From the NCBI RefSeq assembly GCF_044465595.1, contig NZ_JBITLV010000009.1, positions 1 through 64,000 of the forward strand: a stretch of 64,000 nucleotides of DNA, in the 5' to 3' direction. Both the position numbers and the translations under genes were made by a program. Source of the DNA: Spongisporangium articulatum. GTDB taxonomy: Bacteria; Actinomycetota; Actinomycetes; Actinomycetales; Kineosporiaceae. Shown here in pieces: positions 48,344 through 60,161 of this stretch. Position 1 is the stretch's first letter; the number at the start of each line of letters is the position of its first letter. The notes beneath the pieces are model-generated. The model was not told the origin of the DNA and did no database searches. It saw nothing but the letters and a program-made list of their open reading frames with translations.

Positions 48344-48357
48344 TGGAACAGGTTGCG
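48344..48357 (+). promoter_or_regulatory. Possible KstR-like box
   Basis: TGGAACAGGTTGCG fits TnnAACnnGTTnnA at seven of eight fixed positions (last base G). It lies in the divergent gap 48269-48421 near TAGAATCCG on the minus strand (48329-48337). This locus is not an obvious steroid target, so the match may be chance. Confidence 0.3.
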
Positions 48358-48421
48358 GGTCGGGGGCTTTGCCCTTCAGACTTCCGACCTCGGAAGATCG
48401 ACGACGATCGGACTCCACGCC

Positions 48422-49432
48422 GTGGCCGCAGTCTCGGATGTGCTCGCACCGTCCCACCGGCGGTCCCCGCGCGTCCGGTCCCGCCGCCGGGGCTCCCGTC
48501 GTCCGTCCACGGCCCGCCTCGGGCTGCTCGGCGCCGGGGTCTTCCTGCTGGTCCTGGCCGCCCTGCTGCCGTTCTACGCCTACCCGCGGCTCGCCGTCCT
48601 GCCCGCCGACCCGGCCGCCGACCAGGTCCAGCGGGCCACCGACGCGACCGTGCTGGTGCCCGACGCCGACGCCGCGGCCGGGGCCCGCCTGGTCCGCCAC
48701 ACGCCGGTGGCCATCAGCACCCACGTGGGCGCCGACCCCGGGTGGCATCCGGAGGGCACGGTGGTCTGGCAGCTCGCCACCCAGGTCACGCAGGGGCCGG
48801 GCGCGCAGCTGGTGGACGCCCGGGTGGAGACGATCTCGCTCGACCGGCGCACCGCGCGGGCGGTGAACTGCTGCGGCGACAGCCTGGTCACCGACGCCGG
48901 CGACGCGGCGGGGACTCCCCTGCGGCACACCGGCTACCTGACCTTCCCGTTCGACACCCAGCCGCGGACCTACCCGCTCTGGGACAACCAGCTGCAGACC
49001 GCCCGCCCGGCCCGCTACCTCGGCGAGACCCGCCGGGCCGGCCTGCGGGTGTCCGTGTACCGGGCCGTCACCGAGTGGACGCCGGTCGGCACCCAGGAGC
49101 TGCCGGGAGCCCTGTTCGGGTTGTCCGACGCCTCGGTCCGGGCCGTCGCCTGGTACGCCGACGTGCGCGACTACTTCGTCGAACCCACGACCGGTTCCAC
49201 GGTGGAGACGGTCGAGAAGCTGCGCCGCGAGTACCGCTACGACGACCGCACCCTGACCGCTCTGTCCGCCGATCTGCGCAGCGACCCGCTGCCCGCCCAC
49301 CAGCTCGACCAGGTCCGCACCGGGGCCGCCGTGCTCCCCTGGCTGCGCAGCCGGGCGGCCGTCGTGCTCGTGCTGTGCGCCCTGCTCATGCTGGTTTTCC
49401 ACACCCGTCACGCGCGAACTGCCCTCGGGTGA
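48422..49432 (+). CDS. DUF3068 (porin PorA-like) membrane protein
   Basis: 336 residues from GTG 48422; GTG 48440 is also possible, and no clear ribosome site is seen. An N-terminal transmembrane helix (LGLLGAGVFLLVLAALLPFYAYPRLAVLP) is followed by a large extracytoplasmic beta-rich domain and a C-terminal helix (VVLVLCALLMLVFH). Motifs YPLWDNQLQTARPARYLGE and YFVEPTTGSTVE are DUF3068 features. The same family (Rv0227c) sits beside a glycosyltransferase in mycobacteria, supporting a joint envelope role. Confidence 0.85.
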   Translation: MAAVSDVLAPSHRRSPRVRSRRRGSRRPSTARLGLLGAGVFLLVLAALLPFYAYPRLAVLPADPAADQVQRATDATVLVPDADAAAGARLVRHTPVAISTHVGADPGWHPEGTVVWQLATQVTQGPGAQLVDARVETISLDRRTARAVNCCGDSLVTDAGDAAGTPLRHTGYLTFPFDTQPRTYPLWDNQLQTARPARYLGETRRAGLRVSVYRAVTEWTPVGTQELPGALFGLSDASVRAVAWYADVRDYFVEPTTGSTVETVEKLRREYRYDDRTLTALSADLRSDPLPAHQLDQVRTGAAVLPWLRSRAAVVLVLCALLMLVFHTRHARTALG

Positions 49433-49443
49433 TCTCTGTTCGT

Positions 49444-49457
49444 TAGGGTTTGCCCGG
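49444..49457 (+). promoter_or_regulatory. -10 element of a leaderless lipoprotein gene
   Basis: TAGGGT (49444-49449) lies 7 bp before the GTG at 49457, the spacing of a leaderless mRNA. No -35 match is present and no Shine-Dalgarno precedes the GTG. Confidence 0.4.
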
Positions 49458-50044
49458 TGAACGGGGATCATCGTGAGACGTCGTGCCGGGTAGTCCTGCT
49501 CCTGGCCGCGCTGCTGACGCTGGCCGCCTGCACCGGCGGTTCGCCGGGCACCCCGCCGCCTTCAACCGCCTCGGGGACGACGTCCGCCTCGGTCCCCGCA
49601 AGCCCCGCACCCACCGCTCCGGTCCAGGAAGCGACCCCGTCGAGCGCCGTCGAGTTCGTGAAGTACTTCTGGGCGCTCTACAACTACGCCTACGCCACCT
49701 ACGACACGAAGCCCCTGGAAGCGATCAGCGACAAGAAGTGCGACTCCTGCAAGAAGCTCATTGAAGACGTGCACCGGATAGCCGCCGATGGCACGGTGAT
49801 CAAGGGCTTCGAGCTCACTGTCCTTGAGGCCGTTTCCCCGGACATCGAGGTCAAGACTGGAACGCTCGTGGTGGCCTCTCTTCAACAGCAGAAGGGAACA
49901 GCCGTCGCTCCTGACGGCTCTTCCACAGCATTGCCCGGCTTCAAGAGCGTTCGCAGCACCACCGCCCTCAGATGGGATGGGACCTGGCACATCGAAGCCC
50001 TCAACACCGAGTCGAAGACTTCGAAGCCATGGCCGTCCGAGTAG
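49457..50044 (+). CDS. Secreted lipoprotein, DUF6318-like
   Basis: 195 residues: signal peptide with lipobox LAAC (about 22-25), a Ser/Thr/Pro-rich linker (about 30-65), then a compact domain AVEFVKYFWALYNYAYATYDTKPLEAISDKKCDSCKKLI. The two Cys of CDSC may form a disulfide. The layout matches DUF6318 lipoproteins of actinobacteria, whose function is unknown. Codon use is less GC-rich than in the steroid genes. Overlaps the next gene by 16 bp. Confidence 0.75.
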   Translation: MNGDHRETSCRVVLLLAALLTLAACTGGSPGTPPPSTASGTTSASVPASPAPTAPVQEATPSSAVEFVKYFWALYNYAYATYDTKPLEAISDKKCDSCKKLIEDVHRIAADGTVIKGFELTVLEAVSPDIEVKTGTLVVASLQQQKGTAVAPDGSSTALPGFKSVRSTTALRWDGTWHIEALNTESKTSKPWPSE

Positions 50045-50868
50045 GGGTGGTGTTGCTTATCGTCCTCCTGGGGGCGCGTCTGGAAACAGGCAGCATTGCG
50101 ATGGCCGCGACTCCGGGACCGATCAACGTCAATACGTCTTTCGACGGGAACGAGGCGGAGACCACGGGCCAGAAGCACGTGGAGCAGTCCTTCGGAACCA
50201 ACGAGACGCTTCCGACCAAGCCGCGAACCTGGACCTCCCATCAGGCCATCTGCTCGACCAAGGCCACCCTGGCGACGGCCGACGCCTGTCACCGCTCGAC
50301 CACCTTGTGCCCCGACCCGGACCAGGCGCCGTACTGGGTGATGACCGCCCGCGGCATCCGTCGTCCGGGGCCGGGCAACTGGACGAACACCGGCCGCTTC
50401 GTGTGCCTGACCGACGCCGAGAACCCGGAACCGGTCCTGGGCGCAGCACAGTTCCGGAAGTTGCCGATCCCGGCGGCGGCGTTGAACATCCAGCCCGACC
50501 CCGACACGGCCGGCCCGACGCTGGTCAACATCGCCACGAACCTCTACACGACCCGCAAGGTCCAACTGCTGGACACGACCGTCCTGGGGCAGCCGGTCCG
50601 GGTCCGCGCGACGCCGGCCTCGTACGCCTGGACCTACGGCGACGGAGAGTCCCTGACGACCCGAGCGACCGGCGGCCCCTATCCGGACCTGTCCCTCGGC
50701 CACGTCTACGCCCGGCCCGGACATTACGAGGTGGGCCTGGCCACGACGTTCACCGGTGAGTACTCGGTGGCCGGTGGCCCCTGGCAGCCGGTCGAAGGCA
50801 CCGCGGTCGTCGCCAGTGACCCACGGGACCTGACCGTCCTGCAGGCGCGCAGTCAGCTGACGAGCTGA
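50029..50868 (+). CDS. Secreted protein with PKD-like domain
   Basis: 279 residues from ATG 50029 with a signal peptide (VGVVLLIVLLGARLETGSIAMA). The mature part has paired Cys (ICSTKATLATADACHRSTTLC). Near the C terminus is a PKD-like segment, YAWTYGDGESLTTRATGGPYPDLSLGHVYARPGHYEVGL, typical of extracellular beta-sandwich adhesion domains. It is coupled to the lipoprotein gene and probably acts with it at the cell surface. Function unknown. Confidence 0.72.
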   Translation: MAVRVGVVLLIVLLGARLETGSIAMAATPGPINVNTSFDGNEAETTGQKHVEQSFGTNETLPTKPRTWTSHQAICSTKATLATADACHRSTTLCPDPDQAPYWVMTARGIRRPGPGNWTNTGRFVCLTDAENPEPVLGAAQFRKLPIPAAALNIQPDPDTAGPTLVNIATNLYTTRKVQLLDTTVLGQPVRVRATPASYAWTYGDGESLTTRATGGPYPDLSLGHVYARPGHYEVGLATTFTGEYSVAGGPWQPVEGTAVVASDPRDLTVLQARSQLTS

Positions 50869-52121
50869 AGCGCCTCTTTCGCGAGGTTGCAGGCCTGGCA
50901 CAACCCCTGCCCGTTGACCGCGGACGTCGAACCACCCCGGGCATGCGGGTGCACGTGGTCGATCTGCCGGATCGGCGCATCGCACCACGGCGTCCGGCAG
51001 TACTGGTCTCGGGCCACGATGAACCGGCGCAAGCCCGGCGGGAAGGTCCGCGACCTGCCTTCCATCTGGACGAGTTCCCCGGTCTCGGGCCTCCCCCACA
51101 GCCGCCTGACCTGTCGTGCGACGTGTTGATCGGGCGGATCGGCCAGGGCCCGGGCCAGCGGCGCCGGGATGGGACCGTAGCCGTGCACATGTGCCGGCTC
51201 GTCGGTGACACCGGTGAGCGCCCGATCCGAGATGACCAACTGCACCTCCACCGGAATCGACTCCGGCGTCTCAGTTCCCAGAACCCGGGCCACGAGCGTG
51301 TCGGCCATGACCTGGCCTCGGCCCCGCTCGTCCCGCGCATCGGCCGTCGCCGAGTCGGCGACCCGCGCCAACGCCGCGTAGACGGCCACGCCTTCGGCCA
51401 CCGGCAGCGTCGCCGTGACCACCGTCATGCAGTCGGGCGCCGGACGGATCGTGACCCGCCGACCCACCTCGGCGTTCTTGGCCCGCTTGTAGGCGAGGCC
51501 CGGCTCGAGACGCTGCCCGATGCGCCGGGCCTCCCGCTCGACGCCGGCGTCACCCAGCCCCTCGATGCGGTGCGCGAGTTCCTCGTCGAGGTCGGCGCGC
51601 GACTCCCGCGACAACAGGGCCGTCTCCCGCACGACGAGGGTGGCCCGCCACTGACTCGTGCGCCCCTGCTCGAGAGCTGCGAGCGTGTGCGGCAACTCGT
51701 CGACCAGGCAACGCGCCACCCCGACCAGGCGCGACGCCTTGTGCGGTGAAACGTGCAAAGCCTCGGCGACTCTCGCGTTCACCGCCCGACGCGCCTCGCG
51801 GTCCGGCTGCCCCGCCGCCCGGCGCCGGTCACGCACCGAGGCGTCGTAACCGGCCATCACCCGCGCCTGCACGGCCGCGACGGCAGCGCTCACCTGCTCC
51901 AACTGACCGAGCACCGCCAGCCGCTCGGCATCGTCCGACGGCAGGACCGAACCGGTCAGCCAGCCGACGAAACCCTGCAACTGCTCGACGGTCACGAAGT
52001 CGGGAACCGGCTCGGGCTCCGGCAGGTCCGCCGAGTCGAACGAGATCATGAGGTTCTCGGGCAGGTCCAACGCACGCAGGAGCGCGACCACGTTCGGGTC
52101 CTCCACGTCCGCCAACGGCAT
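50853..52121 (-). CDS. DUF222-HNH endonuclease-like protein (13E12 repeat family)
   Basis: 422 residues from ATG 52121. The long helical DUF222 region covers about 30-320. The C-terminal HNH motif CRTPWCDAPIRQIDHVHPHARGGSTSAVNGQGLCQACNLAKE has Cys zinc ligands and the DH/N/H signature. Members are abundant in actinobacterial genomes and are linked to the REP13E12 elements; it may be mobile. A 12-base G run (coding strand) lies just upstream of the ATG. Tail overlaps the PKD-like gene by 16 bp. Confidence 0.88.
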   Translation of the reverse strand: MPLADVEDPNVVALLRALDLPENLMISFDSADLPEPEPVPDFVTVEQLQGFVGWLTGSVLPSDDAERLAVLGQLEQVSAAVAAVQARVMAGYDASVRDRRRAAGQPDREARRAVNARVAEALHVSPHKASRLVGVARCLVDELPHTLAALEQGRTSQWRATLVVRETALLSRESRADLDEELAHRIEGLGDAGVEREARRIGQRLEPGLAYKRAKNAEVGRRVTIRPAPDCMTVVTATLPVAEGVAVYAALARVADSATADARDERGRGQVMADTLVARVLGTETPESIPVEVQLVISDRALTGVTDEPAHVHGYGPIPAPLARALADPPDQHVARQVRRLWGRPETGELVQMEGRSRTFPPGLRRFIVARDQYCRTPWCDAPIRQIDHVHPHARGGSTSAVNGQGLCQACNLAKEALQLVS

Positions 52122-52127
52122 GCTCGT

Positions 52128-52139
52128 CCCCCCCCCCCC
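52128..52139. repeat. 12-base C homopolymer upstream of the DUF222-HNH gene
   Basis: An uninterrupted run of 12 C (G on the coding strand) lies 7 bp before the start codon, where the Shine-Dalgarno should be. It is the longest homopolymer noticed in the window. Confidence 0.9.
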
Positions 52140-52148
52140 GATGATGTA

Positions 52149-52160
52149 GAACACTTGTTC
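52149..52160. promoter_or_regulatory. Palindrome upstream of the DUF222-HNH gene
   Basis: GAACACTTGTTC is a 12-bp palindrome with arms GAACA/TGTTC. It lies 28 bp upstream of the start codon in a gap (52122-52234) that is AT-richer than the rest. It could be an operator; nothing else is seen in this gap apart from the C run. Confidence 0.35.
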
Positions 52161-52234
52161 GATCCACATCAATCGTGGCACACCGGGCCGCCACCTACAA
52201 GCCCCGAAAACATCTGTGGATGAAAGCTTCTCCG

Positions 52235-55810
<3,576 letters not shown>

Positions 55811-55816
55811 CGGCCC

Positions 55817-55830
55817 TAGAACTCGTTCTG
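55817..55830. promoter_or_regulatory. KstR-type box in the hsaA/kshB divergent region
   Basis: TAGAACTCGTTCTG fits the mycobacterial KstR consensus TnnAACnnGTTnnA at seven of eight fixed positions. It sits between hsaA and the kshB operon, the same place as in M. tuberculosis (Rv3570c/Rv3571). Direct TetR-type repression of both operons is expected, although no gene in the window is clearly kstR. Confidence 0.65.
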
Positions 55831-55895
55831 GTCAAGACGGCTAGACTATAACTAGATTCTATATTGCACTAGCACTCGCGACGAAGGAGGGACCC

Positions 55896-56195
55896 GTGCC
55901 GCAGCCTCCCGCACCGACGGGTGACCGTCCGTCGTGGACCGACCGAGAGGATCAACTCCAGGCCGGTTTTCGCGAGATCGCCTGCACCGGCTGCGACACC
56001 CGCGTCCTGGTCCGCAAGATGCATCCGGCCCAGACCAGCACGCAATGGCACGGCGGGGTCGCGTGCGAGTTCCTGCAGCGGGACGCCTACGGCACTCCGG
56101 CCGAACGCTGCCCCGTGCTGACCGCCGCGATCGACGCCGCCGTGTCCGCCGGCACCCTCCCCACGGAGCCCACCGAATCGAGGGAGCAGGCGTGA
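55896..56195 (+). CDS. Small four-cysteine protein upstream of kshB
   Basis: 99 residues from GTG 55896 with AAGGAGGG 5 bp upstream. Cys30, Cys33, Cys57 and Cys72 (ACTGCD, GVACEF, ERCPV) could bind one zinc or an Fe-S cluster. The N-terminal 20 and C-terminal 25 residues look disordered. GTGA overlap with kshB implies co-expression. I do not recognise the family; a helper of the KshB iron-sulfur enzyme is one possibility. Confidence 0.7.
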   Translation: MPQPPAPTGDRPSWTDREDQLQAGFREIACTGCDTRVLVRKMHPAQTSTQWHGGVACEFLQRDAYGTPAERCPVLTAAIDAAVSAGTLPTEPTESREQA

Positions 56196-57313
56196 GCCGC
56201 ATCCGCCGGGTGCGGGTGGCCGCGGTCAAGGCCGAGACCGCCGACGCGCGCTCGGTGACCTTCGACGTGGAGCCCGGGGACGCCCGCTGGTTCCGGGCCC
56301 GGCCCGGGCAGTTCCTCACCGTCCGGGTGCCGGTCGGCGACGGCGACCGGCGGGTGGCCCGCTGCTACTCGCTGTCCAACGGCCCGGACGACGACCCCAC
56401 CATCACCGTGAAACGCGCCGGGCCCGGGTCGGCCTGGATCTGCGACGAGCTGCGCCCCGGGGACGAACTCGAACTCCTTCCTCCCGCGGGCCGTTTCACA
56501 CCCCGCTCCCCCGACACGGACCTGCTGCTCGTGGCGGCCGGCAGCGGCATCACCCCCGTCATGTCCATCCTGCGCTGGGTGCTCGGCACCGGCTACGGGC
56601 ACGTCGCCCTGCTCTACGCCAACCGCGACGCCGAGGCGGTCATCTTCGAGCGCCAGCTGCGGCTGCTCGACGTCCGGCACCCCGGGCGGCTCAGCGTCAC
56701 GCACTGGCTGGAGAGCGAGCGCGGGCTGCCCACCGCCGAGGCGCTCGCGCCGTTGCTGGGCCCGTACGCCGAGCGCGAGACCTATCTCTGCGGGCCGGAA
56801 CCGTTCATGGCCGCGGTCGAAGCGGCGCAGGCGTCGCTCGGCGGTCAGCGGAACGGGCAGTTGGGTCGCCTGCACGTCGAGCGCTACGAGTCGTTGACCG
56901 AGGACCCGTTCGTGGCCGCCGCCCGGGCCGACGCCGAGGACGAACGCCACGCCGCCGAACGCGCGACGACCCCCGACGAACCCGCCGAGGTCAAGGAGGA
57001 GCCGGCGGACGACGTCCCGCCCGAGAGCACCGCCGGCGCCACCGTCGTCGAGGTCGAGTTCGACGGCGACAAGCACCGGCTCCCCTGGACGCCCGGCCGG
57101 CCGTTGCTCGAGGTGTTGGAGGCCGCCGGCATCGCGGCTCCGTTCTCGTGCCGCGAGGGCAACTGCGGCGCCTGCGCCTGCCTGGTGCTGGAGGGCCGGA
57201 TGACCATGCGCCGCAACGAGACCCTCACCCCCGAGGACCTGGCCGACGGTTACGTGCTCGCCTGCCAGGCCGACCCCGACGCCCCGCTCGTGCGGGTCAG
57301 CTACGACGAGTGA
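56192..57313 (+). CDS. kshB: 3-ketosteroid 9alpha-monooxygenase, ferredoxin reductase subunit
   Basis: 373 residues from the GTG overlapping the previous stop. FAD domain RCYSLSNGP (RxYS), NAD domain LLVAAGSGITPVMSIL and CGPEPFM, then an acidic linker (about 255-290), and a C-terminal plant-type 2Fe-2S domain CREGNCGACACLV with a fourth Cys in YVLACQA. It passes electrons from NADH to KshA. The domain order and linkage to hsaA match KshB. Confidence 0.95.
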   Translation: MSRIRRVRVAAVKAETADARSVTFDVEPGDARWFRARPGQFLTVRVPVGDGDRRVARCYSLSNGPDDDPTITVKRAGPGSAWICDELRPGDELELLPPAGRFTPRSPDTDLLLVAAGSGITPVMSILRWVLGTGYGHVALLYANRDAEAVIFERQLRLLDVRHPGRLSVTHWLESERGLPTAEALAPLLGPYAERETYLCGPEPFMAAVEAAQASLGGQRNGQLGRLHVERYESLTEDPFVAAARADAEDERHAAERATTPDEPAEVKEEPADDVPPESTAGATVVEVEFDGDKHRLPWTPGRPLLEVLEAAGIAAPFSCREGNCGACACLVLEGRMTMRRNETLTPEDLADGYVLACQADPDAPLVRVSYDE

Positions 57314-57342
57314 GGCCGACCATGGAGCAGCGAGGACCAACG

Positions 57343-58992
57343 ATGAACGAACCAGATGTCGTGGTGGCCGGTACGGGCGCGGCCGGGATGATGGCGGCGA
57401 TCACCGCCGCCCATCACGGCCTGCGGGTCCTGCTGGTGGAGAAGGACGCCCACTTCGGCGGCTCCACGGCCCGCTCCGGCGGGGGCGTCTGGATCCCCGG
57501 GAACACCCGGCTGCGCGCGGCCGGCGCCGACACCGACGCCGAGGCGGCCCGCACGTACCTGCGGCACATCGTCGACGGGGCCAGCGCCCCCGAACTGCAG
57601 GACGCGTACCTGCGGCACGGCCCGGCCGCCCTCGACCTGCTGCTCTCGCAGACCCCGATGCGGATGAACTGGGTCCGCGGCTACAGCGACTACTACCCCG
57701 AGGCGCCCGGGGGCCGGCCCGAGGGCCGCTCGATCGAACCGGCCCCGTTCGACGGCCGGCTGCTCGGGGAGGACCGGGCCCTGCTGAACCCGCCGTACAT
57801 GTCGGCCGGGCTGGGCATCGCGATCACGCAGGCCGACTACCGCTGGCTGAACCTCGTCGCCCGGCACCCACGCGGTCTGCTCACCGCGCTGCGGGTCGGG
57901 GCCCGGTCGTGGTTCGCGAAGGTGCGCGGGCGCGAACCGCTCACCCTCGGTCAGGCGCTGGCCGCGGGTATGTGGCTGGCCGTGCGCCGGGCCGGCATCG
58001 ACGTCTGGCTCGACTCCCCGATCACCGGGCTGGAGGTGGACGACGCGGGCGTGCGTGTCCGGGTCGCACACGGCGGCGCCGAGGTCACCCTCCGCCCCGG
58101 ACGCGGCGTCGTCCTGGCCGCCGGCGGGTTCGAGCGGAACCAGGCCATGCGCGAGGAGTTCGGGCCGACACCGATCAACGCCGAGTGGTCGGTGGGGGCC
58201 ACGGCCAACACGGGTGACGCCATCGCGCTGGGCCGCGCGCTCGGCGCCGAGGTGGCGTTGATGGACGACGCCTGGTGGGCCCCGTCCCTGCCGTTGCCCC
58301 GCGGGCCGGTGTTCCTGCTGGCCGAGCGGTCGCTGCCCGGCAGCCTGCTGGTCAACGCGGCCGGCGACCGGTTCACCAACGAGGCCGCGCCGTACGTGGA
58401 CGCCGTGCACGCGATGTACGCCGCGCACACCGAGGAGACCCCCGCCGTGCCGGCCTGGCTGATCTTCGACCAGCGCTACCGCGACCGGTACCTGTTCGCC
58501 GGAAAGGGCCCCCGGCAGGGCTTCTCGTCGAAGTGGTACCGCAGCGGCGCGCTGCACAAGGCCGACACCCTGGAGAAGCTGGGCGCCGGGATCGGCGTGC
58601 CCGGTGACGCACTGGCCGCCACCGTGGCCCGGTTCAACACGTTCGCCGACGCCGGGGTCGACGCCGACTACCACCGCGGCGAGTCGGCCTACGACCGCTA
58701 CTACGGCGACCCGCGCAACCGGCCCAACCCGTGCCTGGCCGCGCTGGTCAAGCCGCCGTTCTACGCGGCCCGGATCGTGCCCGGCGACCTCGGCACCAAG
58801 GGCGGACTGGTCACGGACGAGCGGGCCCGGGTGCTGCGCGCCGACGGGACGGCGATCCCCGGCCTCTACGCGGCGGGCAACACGAGCGCGCTGGTGATGG
58901 GCCGCACCTATGCAGGGCCCGGTGCGACCCTCGGGCCGGCCATCACGTTCGGCTACCTGGCGGCGCTGGACCTGGCGGGCGTCACTCCCTAG
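57343..58992 (+). CDS. kstD: 3-ketosteroid delta1-dehydrogenase
   Basis: 549 residues from ATG 57343, with CGAGGA upstream; ATG 57322 would add 7 residues. FAD motif VVVAGTGAAGMMAAITAAHHG and the segment GGSTARSGGGVWIPGN. Near the C terminus GRTYAGPGATLGPA contains Tyr523 and Gly527, matching catalytic Tyr487/Gly491 of KstD1. Length is slightly above the usual 510-565 range midpoint. It follows kshB, so ring-B opening functions are co-expressed. Overlaps ltp2 tail-to-tail by 4 bp. Confidence 0.92.
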   Translation: MNEPDVVVAGTGAAGMMAAITAAHHGLRVLLVEKDAHFGGSTARSGGGVWIPGNTRLRAAGADTDAEAARTYLRHIVDGASAPELQDAYLRHGPAALDLLLSQTPMRMNWVRGYSDYYPEAPGGRPEGRSIEPAPFDGRLLGEDRALLNPPYMSAGLGIAITQADYRWLNLVARHPRGLLTALRVGARSWFAKVRGREPLTLGQALAAGMWLAVRRAGIDVWLDSPITGLEVDDAGVRVRVAHGGAEVTLRPGRGVVLAAGGFERNQAMREEFGPTPINAEWSVGATANTGDAIALGRALGAEVALMDDAWWAPSLPLPRGPVFLLAERSLPGSLLVNAAGDRFTNEAAPYVDAVHAMYAAHTEETPAVPAWLIFDQRYRDRYLFAGKGPRQGFSSKWYRSGALHKADTLEKLGAGIGVPGDALAATVARFNTFADAGVDADYHRGESAYDRYYGDPRNRPNPCLAALVKPPFYAARIVPGDLGTKGGLVTDERARVLRADGTAIPGLYAAGNTSALVMGRTYAGPGATLGPAITFGYLAALDLAGVTP

Positions 58993-60161
58993 CGATCGGC
59001 GGTGAGGACCAGGCCGCTGGTCGGGACGCCCGTGCCGGCGGTGACGAGAACCGTTGCGGCGTCGGCCACCTGGTTCACCGACGTGCCGCGCAGCTGCCGG
59101 ACCGCCTCGGCGATCCCGTTCATCCCGTGGATGTACGCCTCGCCGAGCTGGCCGCCGTGCGGATTCACCGGCAGCGCGCCGTCGAGCCCGATCGCGCCCG
59201 AAGCGACGAACGCCGCCGCCTCGCCGCGCGCGCAGAAGCCCAGTTCCTCCAGCTGGACCAGCACGAAGGGCGTGAAGTGGTCGTACAGCACGGCCACGTC
59301 GACGTCGTCCGGGCCCAGCCCCGCGGCCGACCACAGCTGCCGGGCCACCACGCCCATCTCGGGCAGGGCCGCGAGGTCGTCGCGGTAGTAACTGGTCATC
59401 ACGTACTGGTCCGGACCACTGCCCTGGGCGGCCGCCGCGACCAGCGCGGGCGGGTGCGGCAGGTCGCGAGCCCGCCCCAGCGAGGTGACGACGACCGCCA
59501 CGCCGCCGTCGCTCTCCTGGCAGCAGTCGAGCAGGTGCAGCGGGTCGCAGATCCACCGCGACGCCTGGTGCTCGGCCAGCGTGATCGGCCGGCCGTGGAA
59601 CCAGGCGGCGGGGTTGGTCGCGGCGTGGGCCCGCATGGTGACCGCGACGCGGCCGAAGTCCTCACTGGTGGCGCCGTACTCGTGCATGTAGCGGCGCGCG
59701 TGCATCGCCACCCAGGCCGCGGGGGTGCCCAGCCCGAACGGGTAGCTCCAGCTGCCGTCGACGCCCGACGACGTGGGTGCCCCGGCCAGACCGGGCTGCA
59801 CGACCCCGAACCGCTGACCGGAGCGTTCGTTGAAGGCGCGGTAGCAGACGACCGTCGTCGCCGCGCCGGTGGCCACCGCCATCGCGGCCTGGGCGACCGT
59901 GGCGCAGGCGGCGCCGCCGCCGTAGTGCACGCGGCTGAAGAAGGTCAGTTCCGGGATGCCGAGCTCGCGGGCGACGGCGATCTCCGCGTTCGTGTCCTGG
60001 GTGAACGAGACCAGGCCGTCGACGTCCGCAGGAGCCAGCCCGGCGTCGTCCAGCGCCGCCCGCACGGCCTGGACCGCCAGGTGCAGTTCGCTGCGCCCCG
60101 AGTCCTTGGAGAAGTCGGTGGCGCCGATCCCCACGATCGCGGCTGCGGGCCCGGTGCTCAC
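58989..60161 (-). CDS. ltp2: Steroid side-chain retro-aldolase (SCP2-thiolase-like)
   Basis: 390 residues from the GTG overlapping the chsH1 stop. Thiolase-fold segments GIGATDFSKDSGR, YGGGAACATVAQAAMAVATG and NPHGGQLGEAYIHGMNGIAEAV are those of the lipid-transfer-protein/SCP2 branch. In M. tuberculosis Ltp2 (Rv3540c), together with the DUF35 domain of ChsH2, cleaves 17-hydroxy-pregnene-carboxyl-CoA to androstenedione and propionyl-CoA. Operon order is identical here. Confidence 0.92.
   Translation of the reverse strand: MSTGPAAAIVGIGATDFSKDSGRSELHLAVQAVRAALDDAGLAPADVDGLVSFTQDTNAEIAVARELGIPELTFFSRVHYGGGAACATVAQAAMAVATGAATTVVCYRAFNERSGQRFGVVQPGLAGAPTSSGVDGSWSYPFGLGTPAAWVAMHARRYMHEYGATSEDFGRVAVTMRAHAATNPAAWFHGRPITLAEHQASRWICDPLHLLDCCQESDGGVAVVVTSLGRARDLPHPPALVAAAAQGSGPDQYVMTSYYRDDLAALPEMGVVARQLWSAAGLGPDDVDVAVLYDHFTPFVLVQLEELGFCARGEAAAFVASGAIGLDGALPVNPHGGQLGEAYIHGMNGIAEAVRQLRGTSVNQVADAATVLVTAGTGVPTSGLVLTADR

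Noticed and set aside
48344..48357. Firm assignment of a KstR box upstream of the DUF3068 gene
   Set aside because: One mismatch, no palindromic support outside the core, and no steroid function in the adjacent genes; kept only as a low-confidence site.
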